Shown here piece by piece: positions 28,962 to 38,005 of a stretch of DNA of 64,000 bases; the stretch's first letter is position 1; the number at the start of each line of letters is the position of its first letter. The position numbers were made by a program, and so were the translations under genes. Origin of the DNA: Methylocystis silviterrae. Lineage in GTDB: Bacteria > Pseudomonadota > Alphaproteobacteria > Rhizobiales > Beijerinckiaceae. The notes beneath the pieces are model-generated. The model did no database searches. It was given only the letters and a program-made list of their open reading frames with translations, and was not told where the DNA came from. Location: positions 124,001 to 188,000 of the forward strand of contig NZ_JABVWW010000004.1 in the NCBI RefSeq assembly GCF_013350005.1, given 5' to 3'.

Positions 28962-29183
28962 TCACTGCTTCAGGAACAGCAGGATTGCGATCAGAAAGGC
29001 GAAGATGCCCAGGCCTTCGGCAAGCGCCGCGCCGATGATGGCGTTGGTGAACTGGGAAGCGGCCGCCGACGGATTGCGCAGGGCGCCGTTGACGAAGTTG
29101 CCGAAAATGATGCCGACGCCGATCGCCGCAGCGCCGGTGCCGATCGCCGCCAGTCCGGCGCCGACGAGTTGCATTTCTGACAT
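28962..29183 (-). CDS. atpE: ATP synthase F0 subunit c
   Basis: A 73-residue proteolipid of two membrane helices with a polar loop, forming the rotor ring. The proton-carrying Glu is in [15 protein letters not shown] on the second helix. The loop [17 protein letters not shown] carries the conserved Arg-Asn-Pro. The next gene is b', separated by a hairpin-containing spacer of 83 bases. Confidence 0.97.
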   Translation of the reverse strand: MSEMQLVGAGLAAIGTGAAAIGVGIIFGNFVNGALRNPSAAASQFTNAIIGAALAEGLGIFAFLIAILLFLKQ

Positions 29184-29228
29184 ATCTTTCTCCTGCTGAA
29201 TGGGGCGACGTTTATTGTTCGATTTTTA

Positions 29229-29996
29229 TCAGTGGCCCGGGTGAATAGCGTCGTTCAGATAGACGCATGTGAGAACGCTGAAGACGAACGCCTGCAGACA
29301 GGCGACGAGCAGTTCGAGCGCATAGAGCGCGACAATCGCCAGGATCGGCACGGGCGCGAGCGCCGCCCAGGCGCCGGCCCCGAGCAGCATCACCACGAAG
29401 CCGCCGAACACGGCGAGGGTGATGTGGCCGGCGAGGATATTGGCGAAGAGACGGACGGAAAGCGACACCGGCCGCGACAGAAAGGAGATGATCTCGATCG
29501 GCACCAGCACGACGAGCACGGGCAGCGGCACGCCATGCGGCACGAAAAGGTTGAGGAAGCCGAAGCCGTGGCGATAGAGGCCGTAAACGACCACGAGCGA
29601 GATCACCACGATCGCGAAGGCGAAGGTGACGACGATCTGGCTCGTCACCGAATAGGTGTAGGGCACAAGCCCGATCAGATTGGCGATGAGAATGAAGGCG
29701 AAGAGCGTGAAGACGAAGGGGAAGAACTTCATCCCTTCCGTCCCGGCGGTCTGACGCACCATGCCGGCGACGAATTCATAGAGCATCTCAGCCATGGCCT
29801 GCACGCGGCCCGGCACGATCGCCTTTTTGGAGGTCGCGAGGATCATCAGCGCGACGACGCCGAGCGCGGCGAGCAACATGAACAGCGAGGCGTTGGTGAA
29901 GGATGTCTCGACGCCGTTGATCTCGAAGGGCCACAGTCGATGCAGCTCGAACTGCTCGATGGGATTGGACTTTGCGGCTGCTTCTTCCGGATTCAT
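29229..29996 (-). CDS. atpB: ATP synthase F0 subunit a
   Basis: A 255-residue membrane subunit that provides the proton half-channels. The essential Arg lies in RPVSLSVRLFANILAGH on the penultimate helix pair. It is 171 bases downstream of atpI; that gap holds a copy of the 113-bp repeat (30058-30170), so the operon contains an inserted repeat. atpE follows 45 bases downstream. Confidence 0.97.
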   Translation of the reverse strand: MNPEEAAAKSNPIEQFELHRLWPFEINGVETSFTNASLFMLLAALGVVALMILATSKKAIVPGRVQAMAEMLYEFVAGMVRQTAGTEGMKFFPFVFTLFAFILIANLIGLVPYTYSVTSQIVVTFAFAIVVISLVVVYGLYRHGFGFLNLFVPHGVPLPVLVVLVPIEIISFLSRPVSLSVRLFANILAGHITLAVFGGFVVMLLGAGAWAALAPVPILAIVALYALELLVACLQAFVFSVLTCVYLNDAIHPGH

Positions 29997-30057
29997 CGCT
30001 TTTTCCGGGCGTCGCCGCCCGGCCCCGCTTGGCGCTAGGACGCGCCTTCGTGTTCCC

Positions 30058-30170
30058 TAGAGCGCCTGCCGATCACATCGAATCATGCGATCGATAGGAA
30101 TCGCTCAAAATCAAAACGCTGGAGCAGGTTCCCATCGAAAAAGTCTGTCGACTTTTCGGAACCTGCTCTA
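30058..30170 (-). repeat. 113-bp two-hairpin repeat, family A, copy 1 (inside the F0 operon)
   Basis: Read on the minus strand it begins TAGAGCAGGTTCCG and ends GCGCTCTA. It forms two stems: AGCAGGTTCC...GGAACCTGCT-like, and GATCACAT...ATGTGATC-like with this copy partly degraded. The atpI stop codon TAG (30168-30170) is its first three bases. Other copies lie at 43068, 47042 and 51268. Confidence 0.92.
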
Positions 30171-30515
30171 CTCCTCGCCCGGCGCTTTCGGCTTCGCCAC
30201 GCGATAGACATTCCAAAATCCCGCCGCGACGCCCAGTCCGAGCATCACGATCAGAAGCCATGGCGTCGTGCCAAGCCACTGATCCGCCTGCCAGCCGATA
30301 ACGGCGCTGACCAACACCGCCCCGACGAATTCGGAGAACGCGTTGAGGCCGACGCGCATGGCGCGCGTGAAGCCCTTGCGCTCCGTCCGCGGCGCCGCTT
30401 CGGCGGCGGCCTGCTCTTCGTCGACCTTGCGCAAGGCCGCGTTGAGCTTTTGAAGCCGCGCGTTGAGCGCCGCGCGCTCCGCGTCTTCCGCGTCGTCGTC
30501 GTTTTCGTCGCTCAT
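30168..30515 (-). CDS. atpI: ATP synthase subunit I (AtpI)
   Basis: A 115-residue accessory protein that helps assemble the c-ring. The N-terminal half is acidic and coiled-coil-like (DDDAEDAERAALNARLQKL). The C-terminal half has two membrane helices with the family motifs VSAVIGWQADQWLGT and FWNVYRVAK. The start at 30515 (MSDENDDD) is chosen by family pattern; the frame is open to 30674. Its stop codon is shared with the edge of a repeat element. Confidence 0.88.
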   Translation of the reverse strand: MSDENDDDAEDAERAALNARLQKLNAALRKVDEEQAAAEAAPRTERKGFTRAMRVGLNAFSEFVGAVLVSAVIGWQADQWLGTTPWLLIVMLGLGVAAGFWNVYRVAKPKAPGEE

Positions 30516-30828
30516 CGGCGTTTTTCGCCTCGCAGATTGCGCCATGCGCAAAAATTGAACGATGGCGCGACGCCGCGCGACGGAAAAGTCGAACCGTTCG
30601 GGAGAACGGCGCGAAATTCTCGGCTTTGCGGCCAATCCTTTCGAGCCGCGCGCAACATATTTCCGGTCTTTCATTTAGTCAAGGCGAGGCTCGTCCAGAT
30701 AACTCGTTGAAACAAAAGCCTGTTTATCTGAACAGACCCATCTGCTCTCCAACGAGGCGCCGCGGCGCGGCAATTTGTCGGAGCTCGGGCGCACGGAACT
30801 GTGACAGAGGGAAGTCTGTTACGCTTTT
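30516..30828. other. Divergent intergenic region, atpI / CPBP-like gene
   Basis: A 313-bp gap. It should contain the promoter of the F0 operon (minus strand) and of the CPBP-like gene (plus strand). I see only short A/T-rich patches around 30700-30740 (CGTTGAAACAAAAGCCTG) and no clear gene, RNA or repeat. Confidence 0.4.
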
Positions 30829-31428
30829 ATGACGCTTCCCTCGCGATCCCTGGCGCCGCTGATCGGCTTCGTGCTTTTGCTGCTCGCGCCGAGCCTCGCG
30901 ATCGCCGCCGGCGCGCTGTCATTCCAGATCCGCTTCGAAGCGCTGCTCGTCGTTTCCGGCCTTTGCATCGCCGCCTGCGTGCTCGGCGGATATTCCTTCG
31001 CTGAACTCGGTCTGGGCGCGCCCAGGGGCGGCCGCGCCTGGCTGATCTGCGGCGCCCTGACCTGCCTGCTTCTGGCGGGAATCGTCGTCGAAGCGCAGTT
31101 CCTGAAGCATTCGACTCCGGAGCCGAACTGGGTCGCCTTCGCGCCCTTCTATGTGCTCGTGTCGAGCCCCTGCCAGGAGATCGTCTGCCGCTCGGTCCCC
31201 AAGCTGATCGCCGATCGGCTGCAGATGAGCGGACGCCACTACGTGCTGTTTTCCTCGGCGGTCTTTTCGCTGATGCATGGCGCCTATGGCGATCCCGTCC
31301 TGCTCGCCAACACGTTTCTCGCCGGAGTCGCGTGGAGCACGGCCTATCTTTTCACGCGCAACGTCTGGCCGCTGACCGCTTCTCACGCGGCGGTCGGCTC
31401 TTTCGCGTTCTGGATCGGGGTCGCCTGA
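30829..31428 (+). CDS. CPBP-family membrane protein with altered catalytic motif
   Basis: A 199-residue membrane protein with about six hydrophobic segments and the CPBP (Abi/CAAX-processing protease) core. Motif 1, normally EExxxR, reads Gln116-Glu117-I-V-C-Arg121, so the first Glu is Gln. Motif 2 (FSLMH) is intact. Motif 3 begins SHAAVGS without the usual Asn. It may therefore be a poor or inactive protease. Its last 46 bases overlap the convergent ceramidase-like gene. Confidence 0.75.
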   Translation: MTLPSRSLAPLIGFVLLLLAPSLAIAAGALSFQIRFEALLVVSGLCIAACVLGGYSFAELGLGAPRGGRAWLICGALTCLLLAGIVVEAQFLKHSTPEPNWVAFAPFYVLVSSPCQEIVCRSVPKLIADRLQMSGRHYVLFSSAVFSLMHGAYGDPVLLANTFLAGVAWSTAYLFTRNVWPLTASHAAVGSFAFWIGVA

Positions 31429-32078
31429 TCGTCCGGGCGCGGTCCGGCGATGATCGCCGCGCGCAGCAGCAGCCACAACACGCAGGCGTTCAGCATATGC
31501 CACAGGACATGCGCGCCGAGCGGAAAGGCGGGACAGATCGCGCGATCGATCGTTCGAAAGACAAGCGAGATTGCGAACAGGAGCGCGGCGGCGGCAAGTG
31601 TGCGCCCCGTCTCGCGCCGTCCTCTCGACGTCCACAGCAGCGCGGCGAAGATCGACAGCGCCGCGAGAGCCGGCAAATAGCCGACCGAACCGTTCAGCGC
31701 GTCAACTGTCGTCGCAAAAAATGAAAGCGCCGCGAAAACGAGCGTGATCGCCGTCGCCAAAATTATCGACAGACGAAAGTAACGGCGAAGCGCCAGCAGG
31801 AAATAGCCATAGATGAAAAGCGCGATCGGAACGACGTCGAGCAGCATGGCGCCGCGCGTCGCGACCGTATGGAAGACGAAACTCCCGACGCCAACCGACG
31901 CCGTAACGATGATGAGCGCGAGCGCAGGATAATCCGCCCCGCCCCGCCGTCGCCAAAGAATGAAGGCGCTGGCGGCCGCGATCACAAAGGCGAAATTGCT
32001 CAGCGCATTCGCCGGCTCCGCCCAGAAGGCCGAACTCTGCCTTTCGCAATAATCCATTACCGGCGCGCGCCACTCCAT
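31383..32078 (-). CDS. Ceramidase-family membrane protein
   Basis: A 231-residue seven-helix-like membrane protein of the alkaline ceramidase/PAQR-related family. Landmarks are MDYCERQSSAFWAEPANALS at the N-terminus, GSFVFHT in the middle and HVLWHMLNA near the end; the last two carry the histidines expected to bind the active-site zinc. The family hydrolyses ceramides in eukaryotes, and the bacterial substrate is not established. The Met at 32057 (MDYCE) is an equally good start. Confidence 0.8.
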   Translation of the reverse strand: MEWRAPVMDYCERQSSAFWAEPANALSNFAFVIAAASAFILWRRRGGADYPALALIIVTASVGVGSFVFHTVATRGAMLLDVVPIALFIYGYFLLALRRYFRLSIILATAITLVFAALSFFATTVDALNGSVGYLPALAALSIFAALLWTSRGRRETGRTLAAAALLFAISLVFRTIDRAICPAFPLGAHVLWHMLNACVLWLLLRAAIIAGPRPDDQATPIQNAKEPTAA

Positions 32079-32171
32079 GAGCTTTTTTGCAAGTCAATTG
32101 CTACGGCAGGACGACGGCGTTCGTCGTGTCGCCCACCCTCCCCCTCAAGGGGAGGGTTTTTGCGCAGCTTC

Positions 32172-33221
32172 TCACCCACTCATGCCAGCGCCAGGCAGAC
32201 TCTTCGGATCCGCTTTCTCTCCCGGTAGCGTCGTCGACTCGCCGAGCGTATCTCGCACATAGAGCTTGATCACCGCGACATAGAGGACGACCGTCAGCGG
32301 CGCGGCGAAGATCGTCGCGCCCAATCCGAACAGCGTGCCGAACAGCGCAATTGAAATCAGCATGAGCGCCGGCGGCACGCGCACCAATTGCCGCTGGATG
32401 AGCGGCATGATCATGTTGCCGTCGAGCTGATGAATCGCAAGGTAAGCGAGGATCGTCCAAAGCATCGTATAGGGTCCGATCGTCGCCGCGACCGCCACTG
32501 ATGGAAAAATCGCCAGAATCGGCCCGATATAGGGGATGAATTCCGAGAGCCCCGATATGGCGCCAAGCGCGAAGGGCGATGGCAGGCCGATGAGCCAGAC
32601 CGCCACGCCCGCCATGACGCCCATCGTGACCATTTCAATCATCTGACCGAGCAGCCAGCGGCGCAGCGCGGTGGAGACGTGACCGAGTGTTTCGCGCGCT
32701 CTATTGCGCCAGCGCGGCGCGAACAGCAGCGTGAAGCCTTCGCTGTAGAGCGCCGGCTCGCTCGCGAGAAACACGCCGGCGAAAAAAGCCACGAGCCCGC
32801 CAAGAACGGCCTCGATGCTGATGGTGAACGACCGTCCGAGCAGACCCGACAGCGAAATATTTTCGCCGAAGGATGACGGCAGATAGTCGGAGAGTCCTGA
32901 TCGGGTGATTTCGAGCGAGATAACGTCCGCCGTCTGCTCGGCGCGGCGCAGCACGTCGTGAAACTCGCCAGCCATCGTCCGGCCGAAGAGATAGAAGGTC
33001 CCGCCGATGATCGAGGCGATCAGCAGGCCCGACAGCGTGAGCGCCACGCCGCGCGGCAGGCGGAGCTTGAGAAACGGCGTCGCGACGAGGTGAATGAGCG
33101 TCGCGACGAGCACCGCGCCTGTCGCAAGGACGATGACGTCGAAGAGCAGCCAGATGAGAAACGGCGTTAGGGCGAGCGCGATAAAAATCGCTGAGCGCAG
33201 AACGAATTCGCTTCTGGTCAT
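32172..33221 (-). CDS. AI-2E family transporter (UPF0118)
   Basis: A 349-residue membrane protein with about seven to eight helices. The family features are the pair of N-terminal helices (FIALALTPFLIWLLF), a long central soluble stretch, and the conserved GLPSPFALGAISGLSEFIPYIGP segment. Members export autoinducer-2 or act as Na+/H+ antiporters, so the function here is open. The gene is isolated by about 90-190 bases on each side. Confidence 0.88.
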   Translation of the reverse strand: MTRSEFVLRSAIFIALALTPFLIWLLFDVIVLATGAVLVATLIHLVATPFLKLRLPRGVALTLSGLLIASIIGGTFYLFGRTMAGEFHDVLRRAEQTADVISLEITRSGLSDYLPSSFGENISLSGLLGRSFTISIEAVLGGLVAFFAGVFLASEPALYSEGFTLLFAPRWRNRARETLGHVSTALRRWLLGQMIEMVTMGVMAGVAVWLIGLPSPFALGAISGLSEFIPYIGPILAIFPSVAVAATIGPYTMLWTILAYLAIHQLDGNMIMPLIQRQLVRVPPALMLISIALFGTLFGLGATIFAAPLTVVLYVAVIKLYVRDTLGESTTLPGEKADPKSLPGAGMSG

Positions 33222-33414
33222 ATCAGCTTCGCCCGGTCACGTGGTCAACGCGCGTAAGCCGCAAGCCAAGCGCATACTCGGGACATTTAGTGCGACGAAC
33301 GGCCGAAGCGCTTACGACTCCGAGCGCCGAAACACGCCAGCGGCGACAAAGCGAAAGCTTTTGGCTTCGAGCGACTGCTTTCGCAACTCAAACCAAACCA
33401 AAACTTTCAATTCA

Positions 33415-36400
33415 TCAACTCGCCAGCGCGAATTTCTCCGCCTGCTCGAGATCGACCGAGACGAGCTGCGAGATGCCGCGCTCGGCTTGCGTCACGCCGA
33501 ACAGCCGGTCCATGCGCGCCATGGTGATCGGATTATGGGTGATGGTGACGAAGCGCGTGTCGGTCTTCTTGCGCATCTCCTCGAGGAGATCGCAGAAGCG
33601 CTCGACATTGCTGTCGTCGAGCGGCGCGTCGACCTCGTCGAGCACGCAGATCGGCGACGGATTGGTCAGGAAGACCGCGAAAATGAGCGACATGGCGGTC
33701 AACGCCTGCTCGCCGCCCGACAGCAGCGTCATCGTCGTCGGCTTCTTGCCGGGCGGGCGGGCGAGAATGTCGAGGCCGGCCTCAAGCGGATCGTCGCTTT
33801 CGACAAGCTGCAATTCCGCCGCGCCGCCATCAAAGAGCAGCGTGAACAGCTCCTTGAAGTGCGCGTTGACCTTGTCGAAGGCGGCGAGCATGCGCTCGCG
33901 CCCCTCTTTGTTGAGACTGGCGATCGCGGCGCGCAATTTCTTGATGGCTTCCGAAAGATCGTCGCGCTCGGCGATCATCTTTTCGCGCTGCGTCTCGACC
34001 TCGGTGAGTTCGTCCTCGGCGCGCAGATTGACGGCGCCGAGCCGTTCGCGGTCGGCGCGCAAATTCTCCAGCCGCCGTTCGATGTCGGCGATCTCCGGCA
34101 GATCGTCGCCGTCCTTGACCTCGGCAAGTTGGGCGAGCGCTTGCGGCGTCGATTCGAGATCATGCGCGATGGCGCGCTCGACGTCGGCGACGCGCTGGCG
34201 CGCGGCCTCCAACTGCGCCTCGCTGCGCGCCATGTCTTCGCGCGCGGCGCTCATCGCCTCGAGCGCGGCGCGGGCGGCGCGGTCGGTTTCGGCGAGACGC
34301 GTTTCGGCGCTGGCGCGCGCGTCGGACGCGTCGCGGCGGGCGGCCTCGGCCTCTTCGAGCGCATTCATCAGCGCGCGGCGCTGGCCGATGAAAGCGTCGG
34401 GCGCGTCGCCGATGCGGGCATGTTCCTCTTGCGACGTCGCCAGCCGCTCTTCCAGCTCGCCGATGCGGTCCTGCGCACGATCGCGGCGCTCCGCCCATGA
34501 CGAGGTTTCTCGCGCGATCGCCGAGAGCCGCGACGCGCGCGCCGCTATTTCGTGGCGCAGGGAGGCGACCGCGGCCCGCGCCTCGCCGGCCTGGGCGCGC
34601 TCGGCCATGGCGCGGCCGCGCAAATTCTCCAAAGCGCCGGCGAGAAAGGCCGGCTCCTCAAGCTGGTCGAGCGCCTGCGTCACGCTTGCGCGCTTCTGCG
34701 CAGCCTCGTCGCGATTGGCGAGCGTTTGCGCCTTGGCTTCTTGCAGCGCCGACAGGCGCTGGGCGATTTGCGCCTGACGACGCTCCGCCGTCGAATGGCG
34801 TTCGCGCGCTTCCTCCAGGCGGACGCGGGCGCGACGATGCGCGTCGCGCCCCTCCGCTTCGGCCTGGGCGGCCGCTCGCGCGGCCTCGCGCGCGGCGTTC
34901 AGCTCTTGGGTCAGCGCATCGGCCGCGGCGCGCGCGGCGGCGGCTTCGACGCGCAGATCGGCGAGCCGGTTCTTCTCGGCGAGGCGGCGCGCGGCGGCGG
35001 TCGGCGCCTCGGCGGCCTGGGTGAAGCCGTCCCAGCGCCACAGGTCGCCCTCTTTCGAGACGAGCCGCTGGCCGGGCTTTAAAAGCTTGCGCAGGCTCTC
35101 GCCCTCGGTGCGCAGCACGACGCCGATCTGCGCGAGGCGACGGCGCAGCGCCGGCGGCGCGTCGACAAGCGCGGCGAGCGCGCGCACGCCATTGGGCAGG
35201 GCCGGATCGCCCTCACCGGGCGTCACCGACCAATGCGCTGGCGCCGAATCGTCGGCCGAGGCGTCAAGATCGTCGCCGAGCGCCGCGCCCAGCGCGGTCT
35301 CATAGCCTTTCTCGACGGTCATGCTCTCGACCACGGGCGCCCAGAGGCCGCCGGAGCCCGTTTGCAGCAGATGTTCGAGCGTGCGGATCTCGGTCTCGAG
35401 CCGCTGGGCGCGCAGCGCCGCCTGCTCTGACGGCGCGCGGGCCGCGGTCTCGGCGTCGCGCGCCCGCCGCGTGGCGGCCTCGGCCTCATGCGCCGCCTCT
35501 TCGGCGGCGCGCGCGTCCTGCGCCGCCTGTTCGAAAGCCTGGGCGAGACGCTCGACCTCGTCCGCGCCGCCGCCCTGCCCGGCGATCAGCGCAAATTCCG
35601 TCTCGATGCGGGTCAGCTCCGCCTCGAAGCGCGCGACCCGCTGATTCTCGTCGCGCAGCGCCGCCTCAAGCGCCGCCCGCTTGGCGTTGACGCCGGCGAG
35701 CTGCTCCTGCGCGCTCGACAGCTCGGCCTCGGTCGCCGCCAGCGCCGCTTCGATGTCGACCAGCCGCGCCTGCGCCTCGGTCTCGCGGCCAGCGTCGTGC
35801 GCGTCGCCGCCCTGGAGCTCGGCGCGCTCGTCCTCAAGCCGCTGCGCGACCTCGGCCGCGTCCTGGATCAGCGCGCGTTCGCGCTCGAGATCGCGGCCGA
35901 ACTGTTCGATATGGCGCTGAAGTTCAGCGATTCGTTGCTTGGCGCGCTGCTCGTCGGCCTCGAGCGCCTGACGCGCGACGACGAGCCGATGCAGCGCCGC
36001 GCCGGCCTCCGCCTCCTTCTCGCGCAGCGGCGGCAGCTCATGCGCGGCGACCGCCTGAAATTTCGCCGCCTCCGCCTGCTCCAGCGTGCGTTCCTGAACG
36101 CTGCGCCGGCCGGCGTCGAGCTTCTCGGCGGCGCCCTGCAGCTGCTGTGCGGCGAGCTGATAGGCGAGAAGCGCCGCCAGCGCCTCATTCTTGCGGATTT
36201 GCGCCGCAAGCCCGCGGTATTTGTTGGCCTGGCGCGCCTGCCGCTTCAAGCTGTCGGCCTGGCTGTCGACTTGCTTCAACACGTCTTCGAGGCGCGTGAG
36301 ATTTTCGGATGCGGCGTTGAGGCGCAGCTCAGCCTCGTGCCGGCGCGAATGCAGCCCGGCGACGCCGGCGGCGTCTTCGAGAATGCGGCGGCGCGCCTGC

Positions 36401-36870
36401 GGCTTCGCCGAAATGATCTCGCCGATCTGGCCCTGGCGCACGAGCGAAGGCGAGCGCGCGCCGGTGGCGGCGTCGGCGAAGAGAAGCTGCACGTCGCGGG
36501 CGCGCACCTCGCGGCCGTTGATTCGGTAGGTGGAGCCCTGCTCGCGCTCGATTCGGCGCGTCACCTCGATCGCGTCGGCGTCGTTAAAGGCCGCCGGCGC
36601 GGTGCGCGACGAATTGTCGAGAACAAGCCCGACTTCGGCGAGATTGCGCGCCGGGCGCGAGCCGCCGCCGGAGAAAATCACGTCGTCCATGCCGGACGCG
36701 CGCATGTTTTTATAGGAGTTTTCGCCCATCACCCAGCGCAGGGCTTCGACGAGATTCGACTTGCCGCAGCCATTGGGGCCGACGACGCCGGTCAAGCCCG
36801 GCTCGATGAGGAAATCGGTCGGCTCGCAGAAGCTCTTGAAGCCCAGAAGGCGCAGGCGCTCGAATTTCAT
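33415..36870 (-). CDS. smc: Chromosome segregation protein SMC
   Basis: A full-length condensin subunit of 1151 residues. The N-terminal ATPase half has Walker A GPNGCGKSNLVEALRW. Two long coiled coils rich in Ala, Glu and Arg flank a hinge at about 510-660. The C-terminal half carries the signature LLSGGEQAL and Walker B CVLDEVDAPLDDSN. It starts MKFERLRLLGFKSF, the standard SMC start. It works with ScpA/ScpB, which are not in the window. Confidence 0.97.
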   Translation of the reverse strand: MKFERLRLLGFKSFCEPTDFLIEPGLTGVVGPNGCGKSNLVEALRWVMGENSYKNMRASGMDDVIFSGGGSRPARNLAEVGLVLDNSSRTAPAAFNDADAIEVTRRIEREQGSTYRINGREVRARDVQLLFADAATGARSPSLVRQGQIGEIISAKPQARRRILEDAAGVAGLHSRRHEAELRLNAASENLTRLEDVLKQVDSQADSLKRQARQANKYRGLAAQIRKNEALAALLAYQLAAQQLQGAAEKLDAGRRSVQERTLEQAEAAKFQAVAAHELPPLREKEAEAGAALHRLVVARQALEADEQRAKQRIAELQRHIEQFGRDLERERALIQDAAEVAQRLEDERAELQGGDAHDAGRETEAQARLVDIEAALAATEAELSSAQEQLAGVNAKRAALEAALRDENQRVARFEAELTRIETEFALIAGQGGGADEVERLAQAFEQAAQDARAAEEAAHEAEAATRRARDAETAARAPSEQAALRAQRLETEIRTLEHLLQTGSGGLWAPVVESMTVEKGYETALGAALGDDLDASADDSAPAHWSVTPGEGDPALPNGVRALAALVDAPPALRRRLAQIGVVLRTEGESLRKLLKPGQRLVSKEGDLWRWDGFTQAAEAPTAAARRLAEKNRLADLRVEAAAARAAADALTQELNAAREAARAAAQAEAEGRDAHRRARVRLEEARERHSTAERRQAQIAQRLSALQEAKAQTLANRDEAAQKRASVTQALDQLEEPAFLAGALENLRGRAMAERAQAGEARAAVASLRHEIAARASRLSAIARETSSWAERRDRAQDRIGELEERLATSQEEHARIGDAPDAFIGQRRALMNALEEAEAARRDASDARASAETRLAETDRAARAALEAMSAAREDMARSEAQLEAARQRVADVERAIAHDLESTPQALAQLAEVKDGDDLPEIADIERRLENLRADRERLGAVNLRAEDELTEVETQREKMIAERDDLSEAIKKLRAAIASLNKEGRERMLAAFDKVNAHFKELFTLLFDGGAAELQLVESDDPLEAGLDILARPPGKKPTTMTLLSGGEQALTAMSLIFAVFLTNPSPICVLDEVDAPLDDSNVERFCDLLEEMRKKTDTRFVTITHNPITMARMDRLFGVTQAERGISQLVSVDLEQAEKFALAS

Positions 36871-37310
36871 TGCCTAAAGACCGCCACAAACTGCAGGGGA
36901 AAGCAAGAAAACCGACGCGATATGTTGTGGGTAGGCTCTACCGAAGGGCGCTCCCGAGACGGAGGCGCGTCGCATTTTGCCACCGAATCACGATTTTCAT
37001 TGCATCGCAGGATTGCGGCGGAAAAAATAGGAAAGAGGCGCTGGGCGCCTAGTGAAGGACAGCTATCCTCTCCCTCATGCTGAGGAGCGCCTGCAAGTCG
37101 CGGTTTACCCGACTTGCGGATTTAATGTCGATCTCGGGCAAGCCCGAGATCGAAGGCGCGTCTCGAAGCACGAGGGAGAGCTTAAACGGCGTGCGTGAAG
37201 GTTCCCCTCGTCCTTCGAGACGCCTGCTGCGCAGGCTCCTCAGGATGAGGAAACCTTCAGTCGAGCACTGCGAATCTTTGACCGAAATCGCGAGGCTTAA
37301 AAGGCGAAGA
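36871..37310. other. Gene-free gap upstream of smc containing a repeat
   Basis: A 440-bp region between the divergent smc and ChaC-like genes. Its centre (37072-37250) is a composite palindromic repeat listed separately. I see no gene in the rest; the smc promoter should lie in 36871-37060. Confidence 0.6.
37072..37250. repeat. Composite palindromic repeat (CCTCATGCTGAGG ... CCTCAGGATGAGG type)
   Basis: It starts CCTCATGCTGAGGAGC and ends GCTCCTCAGGATGAGG, with CGTCTCGAAGCACGAGG and CCTCGTCCTTCGAGACG paired inside. A separate hairpin (GATCTCGGGCAAGCCCGAGATC) sits near 37130-37151. This layout is typical of dispersed repeats in Hyphomicrobiales genomes. It lies directly upstream of the ChaC-like gene and includes out-of-frame-looking low-value ORF sequence. 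Confidence 0.8.
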
Positions 37311-37910
37311 ATGGGTTCAGCCAGTCCGCGGGACGAAGATTTCTGGGTGTTCGGCTACGGGTCGCTGATGTGGCGGCCGGGCTTCGACTTCATCGACAGC
37401 GCGCTCGCCTGGGTGCACGGCTATCACCGGGCGCTGTGCATCTTCTCGCATGTCCACCGCGGCACGCCGGAGCGGCCGGGACTGGTGCTCGGATTGGATC
37501 GCGGCGGCTCCTGCCAGGGCGTCGCCTTCAAGATCGCGGGGCGCGACCGCGCCGAAACGATTCGCTATCTGCGCGAACGCGAACTGGTCACCTCGGTCTA
37601 TCTGGAGAAAACGCTCGGCGTGCGCTTTGTCGACGGCGGCGGCGCCAAGGCCCTCGCCTATGTCGTCGACCGCACGCATATCCAATATGCCGGGCGGCTG
37701 CCGGAAGACGAGATGATTCGCCTGATCGCCGAGGGCGTCGGCCTCAATGGCGACAATCCCGCCTATGTGCGCAACACCTACGAACATCTGCTGCGGCTCG
37801 ACATCCATGACGCCGAACTCGCCGAGGTCGTCCGCCGGCTCGATCATCAGTCGTGCAGAGCCGCCGGGCCCGCGACCGGCGGCGCCGGCGATGAGCCGAC
37901 GCCGCTTTGA
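37311..37910 (+). CDS. Gamma-glutamylcyclotransferase, ChaC-like
   Basis: A 199-residue enzyme of the ChaC class, expected to cleave glutathione to 5-oxoproline and Cys-Gly. The substrate loop VFGYGSLMWRPGF and the later VDRTHIQYAG segment match the family, which in bacteria has this length. The frame is open back to 37077, through the repeat region; I start at 37311 (MGSASPRDEDF), where the protein similarity begins. Confidence 0.9.
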   Translation: MGSASPRDEDFWVFGYGSLMWRPGFDFIDSALAWVHGYHRALCIFSHVHRGTPERPGLVLGLDRGGSCQGVAFKIAGRDRAETIRYLRERELVTSVYLEKTLGVRFVDGGGAKALAYVVDRTHIQYAGRLPEDEMIRLIAEGVGLNGDNPAYVRNTYEHLLRLDIHDAELAEVVRRLDHQSCRAAGPATGGAGDEPTPL

Positions 37911-38005
37911 CGCGACGCCATACGCAACGCTTTTGCGCAATGACGCAACGCTTGCGCGCACGAAACTCGTGACGCAACGCTTACGCTACAGACAGGTCCG
38001 CCTGA

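Noticed and set aside
33094-37083. Several long plus-strand frames opposite smc
   Set aside because: Low-complexity Arg/Leu/Ala translations, with the complete SMC protein on the other strand.
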